From Sphingobacteriales bacterium 16-39-50 (lineage in GTDB: Bacteria; Bacteroidota; Bacteroidia; Sphingobacteriales; Sphingobacteriaceae): 64,000 nt of DNA. Below are positions 63,178 through 64,000 of the stretch, one piece after another (the first letter of the stretch is position 1; every line of letters starts with the position of its first letter). Where the stretch lies: the NCBI GenBank assembly GCA_002257025.1, contig NCHA01000002.1, forward strand, positions 186,001-250,000, written 5' to 3'. The notes beneath the pieces are model-generated. The model was not told where the DNA came from, searched no databases, and worked only from the letters and a program-made list of their open reading frames with translations. The translations under genes and the position numbers were made by a program.

Positions 63178-64000
63178 CTAAAAACTCAATGGGGGGTGAT
63201 CTTGATGAAAGACCGTAGCTTTTTGATATGCCTGGGCTACCTTCAATAATTTCCCTTCACCAAAAAGCTGTCCTGTAAAGGTAATGCTACCAGGAAGACC
63301 GTTTCTAAACCCATTTGGTAAAACTACACAAGGATGACCACTTAAATTGCTTGCACGTAAATTCATCCCAAAAGCAGGTGCAACAAACAGATCAATATCT
63401 TTCATTTTCTGGTTTAACTGCTCGATCAGCAAGGCTCTTGCCCGATTTGCCTGAATATATTCCACGGCAGGTATAAAATGCGCAGAACGAAATCCACTTG
63501 GCCAGGCATTTTTTTCCTGTCTTACCAGCAGGTCATCGCGGTTTGAAAGGCTGAGTTCCTGAAATGCTGCACCCGATTCCGCTGATAAAACAATGAGCAT
63601 ATCATTGTAAGGCAATGCAGGAAGCTCGAAGGGAATCAGTTCGGCACCTAATTGCTTTAATTTTATAAGCGTTAAACTGTCATTTAATGAGTTAGAGTAT
63701 TTAAGCTTGAATTCAGATCTGATATAGCCTATACGTGTTCCCTTAAGGCTTGTCCCGACAGGATTAGTATAATTAAAGGGAGCCGCAATTGCACTAAGAT
63801 CCTTTCCATCCACACCTTGAATAGCATTAAATACAATCGCACAATCTTCAACACTTCGGGTGATTGGACCTAATTTATCCATGCTCCAGCTCAAAGCCAT
63901 GGCTCCGTGTTTGCTTATACGGCCAAAACTCGGACGAAGTCCTGTGGTACCACATTCTGTGGATGGCGAAACGATAGAACCCAGCGTTTCAGATCCAATA
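63178..64000 (-). CDS. Amidase-signature family protein, N-terminus beyond window
   Basis: The frame is open from base 64000 without interruption; about 273 C-terminal residues are present. The amidase signature starts at the right edge: GSETLGSIVSPSTECGTTGL followed by RPSFGRIS, which contains the catalytic Ser cluster, and continues with LGPITRSVEDCAIVFNAIQG. The Lys of the Ser-Ser-Lys triad lies beyond the window. Amidases of this family hydrolyse amides such as indoleacetamide or glutamine in GatA, so function is open. It ends 33 bases before the ALDH start. Confidence 0.9.
   Translation of the reverse strand, partial: IGSETLGSIVSPSTECGTTGLRPSFGRISKHGAMALSWSMDKLGPITRSVEDCAIVFNAIQGVDGKDLSAIAAPFNYTNPVGTSLKGTRIGYIRSEFKLKYSNSLNDSLTLIKLKQLGAELIPFELPALPYNDMLIVLSAESGAAFQELSLSNRDDLLVRQEKNAWPSGFRSAHFIPAVEYIQANRARALLIEQLNQKMKDIDLFVAPAFGMNLRASNLSGHPCVVLPNGFRNGLPGSITFTGQLFGEGKLLKVAQAYQKATVFHQDHPPLSF

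Overview
The window looks like a chromosome segment of a Bacteroidota bacterium, most likely order Sphingobacteriales (Pedobacter, Mucilaginibacter or Solitalea type). The placement is inferred from gene content. It holds a gliding-motility lipoprotein (GldD), a candidate type IX secretion C-terminal domain, futalosine-route menaquinone genes, an RprX/RprY-like two-component pair, DUF3127, DUF5687, DUF4153, DUF4197 and DUF1573 proteins, a PDH complex split in Bacteroidota fashion, and AT-rich promoters with TAnnTTTG -7 boxes. No rRNA, tRNA, CRISPR array, prophage or intact transposase was seen.

Layout. 1-12.5 kb: a truncated GHL10 glycosidase, a coiled-coil membrane protein, a very large NtrY-like kinase, fabD, folE, a PTPS-family gene, mqnB-mqnD (mqnD carries an in-frame heptanucleotide-repeat insert), an ADP-heptose epimerase, a Fic protein and a LolC/E-like permease. 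12.5-17 kb: a metallo-beta-lactamase-fold hydrolase, then a 1.5 kb gene-poor stretch with a well-preserved MITE (13-bp inverted ends, 10-bp target duplication), ACCACATAG-type palindromic repeats and a long hairpin; then an M20 peptidase and the first copy of a dispersed ~400-bp repeat. 16.6-28.5 kb: gldD-aroE, a ComA homologue, a TPR protein, an ALDH7-type dehydrogenase, a DUF4153 membrane protein bracketed by two copies of one palindromic repeat, the RprXY-like pair and a divergent secreted protein.

28.6-42 kb: DUF3127 with an SSB-like tail, an RNA methyltransferase, an HD hydrolase, then a compact type III polyketide synthase locus (UbiA prenyltransferase divergent from PKS, methyltransferase and FAD oxidoreductase) running into a PhoR-like kinase and a DUF47/PiT phosphate uptake pair; then an ECF sigma factor with a membrane partner ending in a TonB-like domain, and two tandem DUF4197 genes. 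42-64 kb: pdhC and pdhA, two NlpC/P60 hydrolases, an SPFH protein, the second copy of the dispersed repeat, a tail-specific protease, rarA, a DUF5687 ABC exporter with an atypical SDR and an SMP-30 protein, an RRM protein, an OmpA lipoprotein, two DinB-fold proteins, an ALDH3-like dehydrogenase and a truncated amidase.

Most genes are housekeeping or envelope functions. The least explained parts are the type III PKS locus, the heptamer insert in MqnD, and the three families of non-coding repeats.
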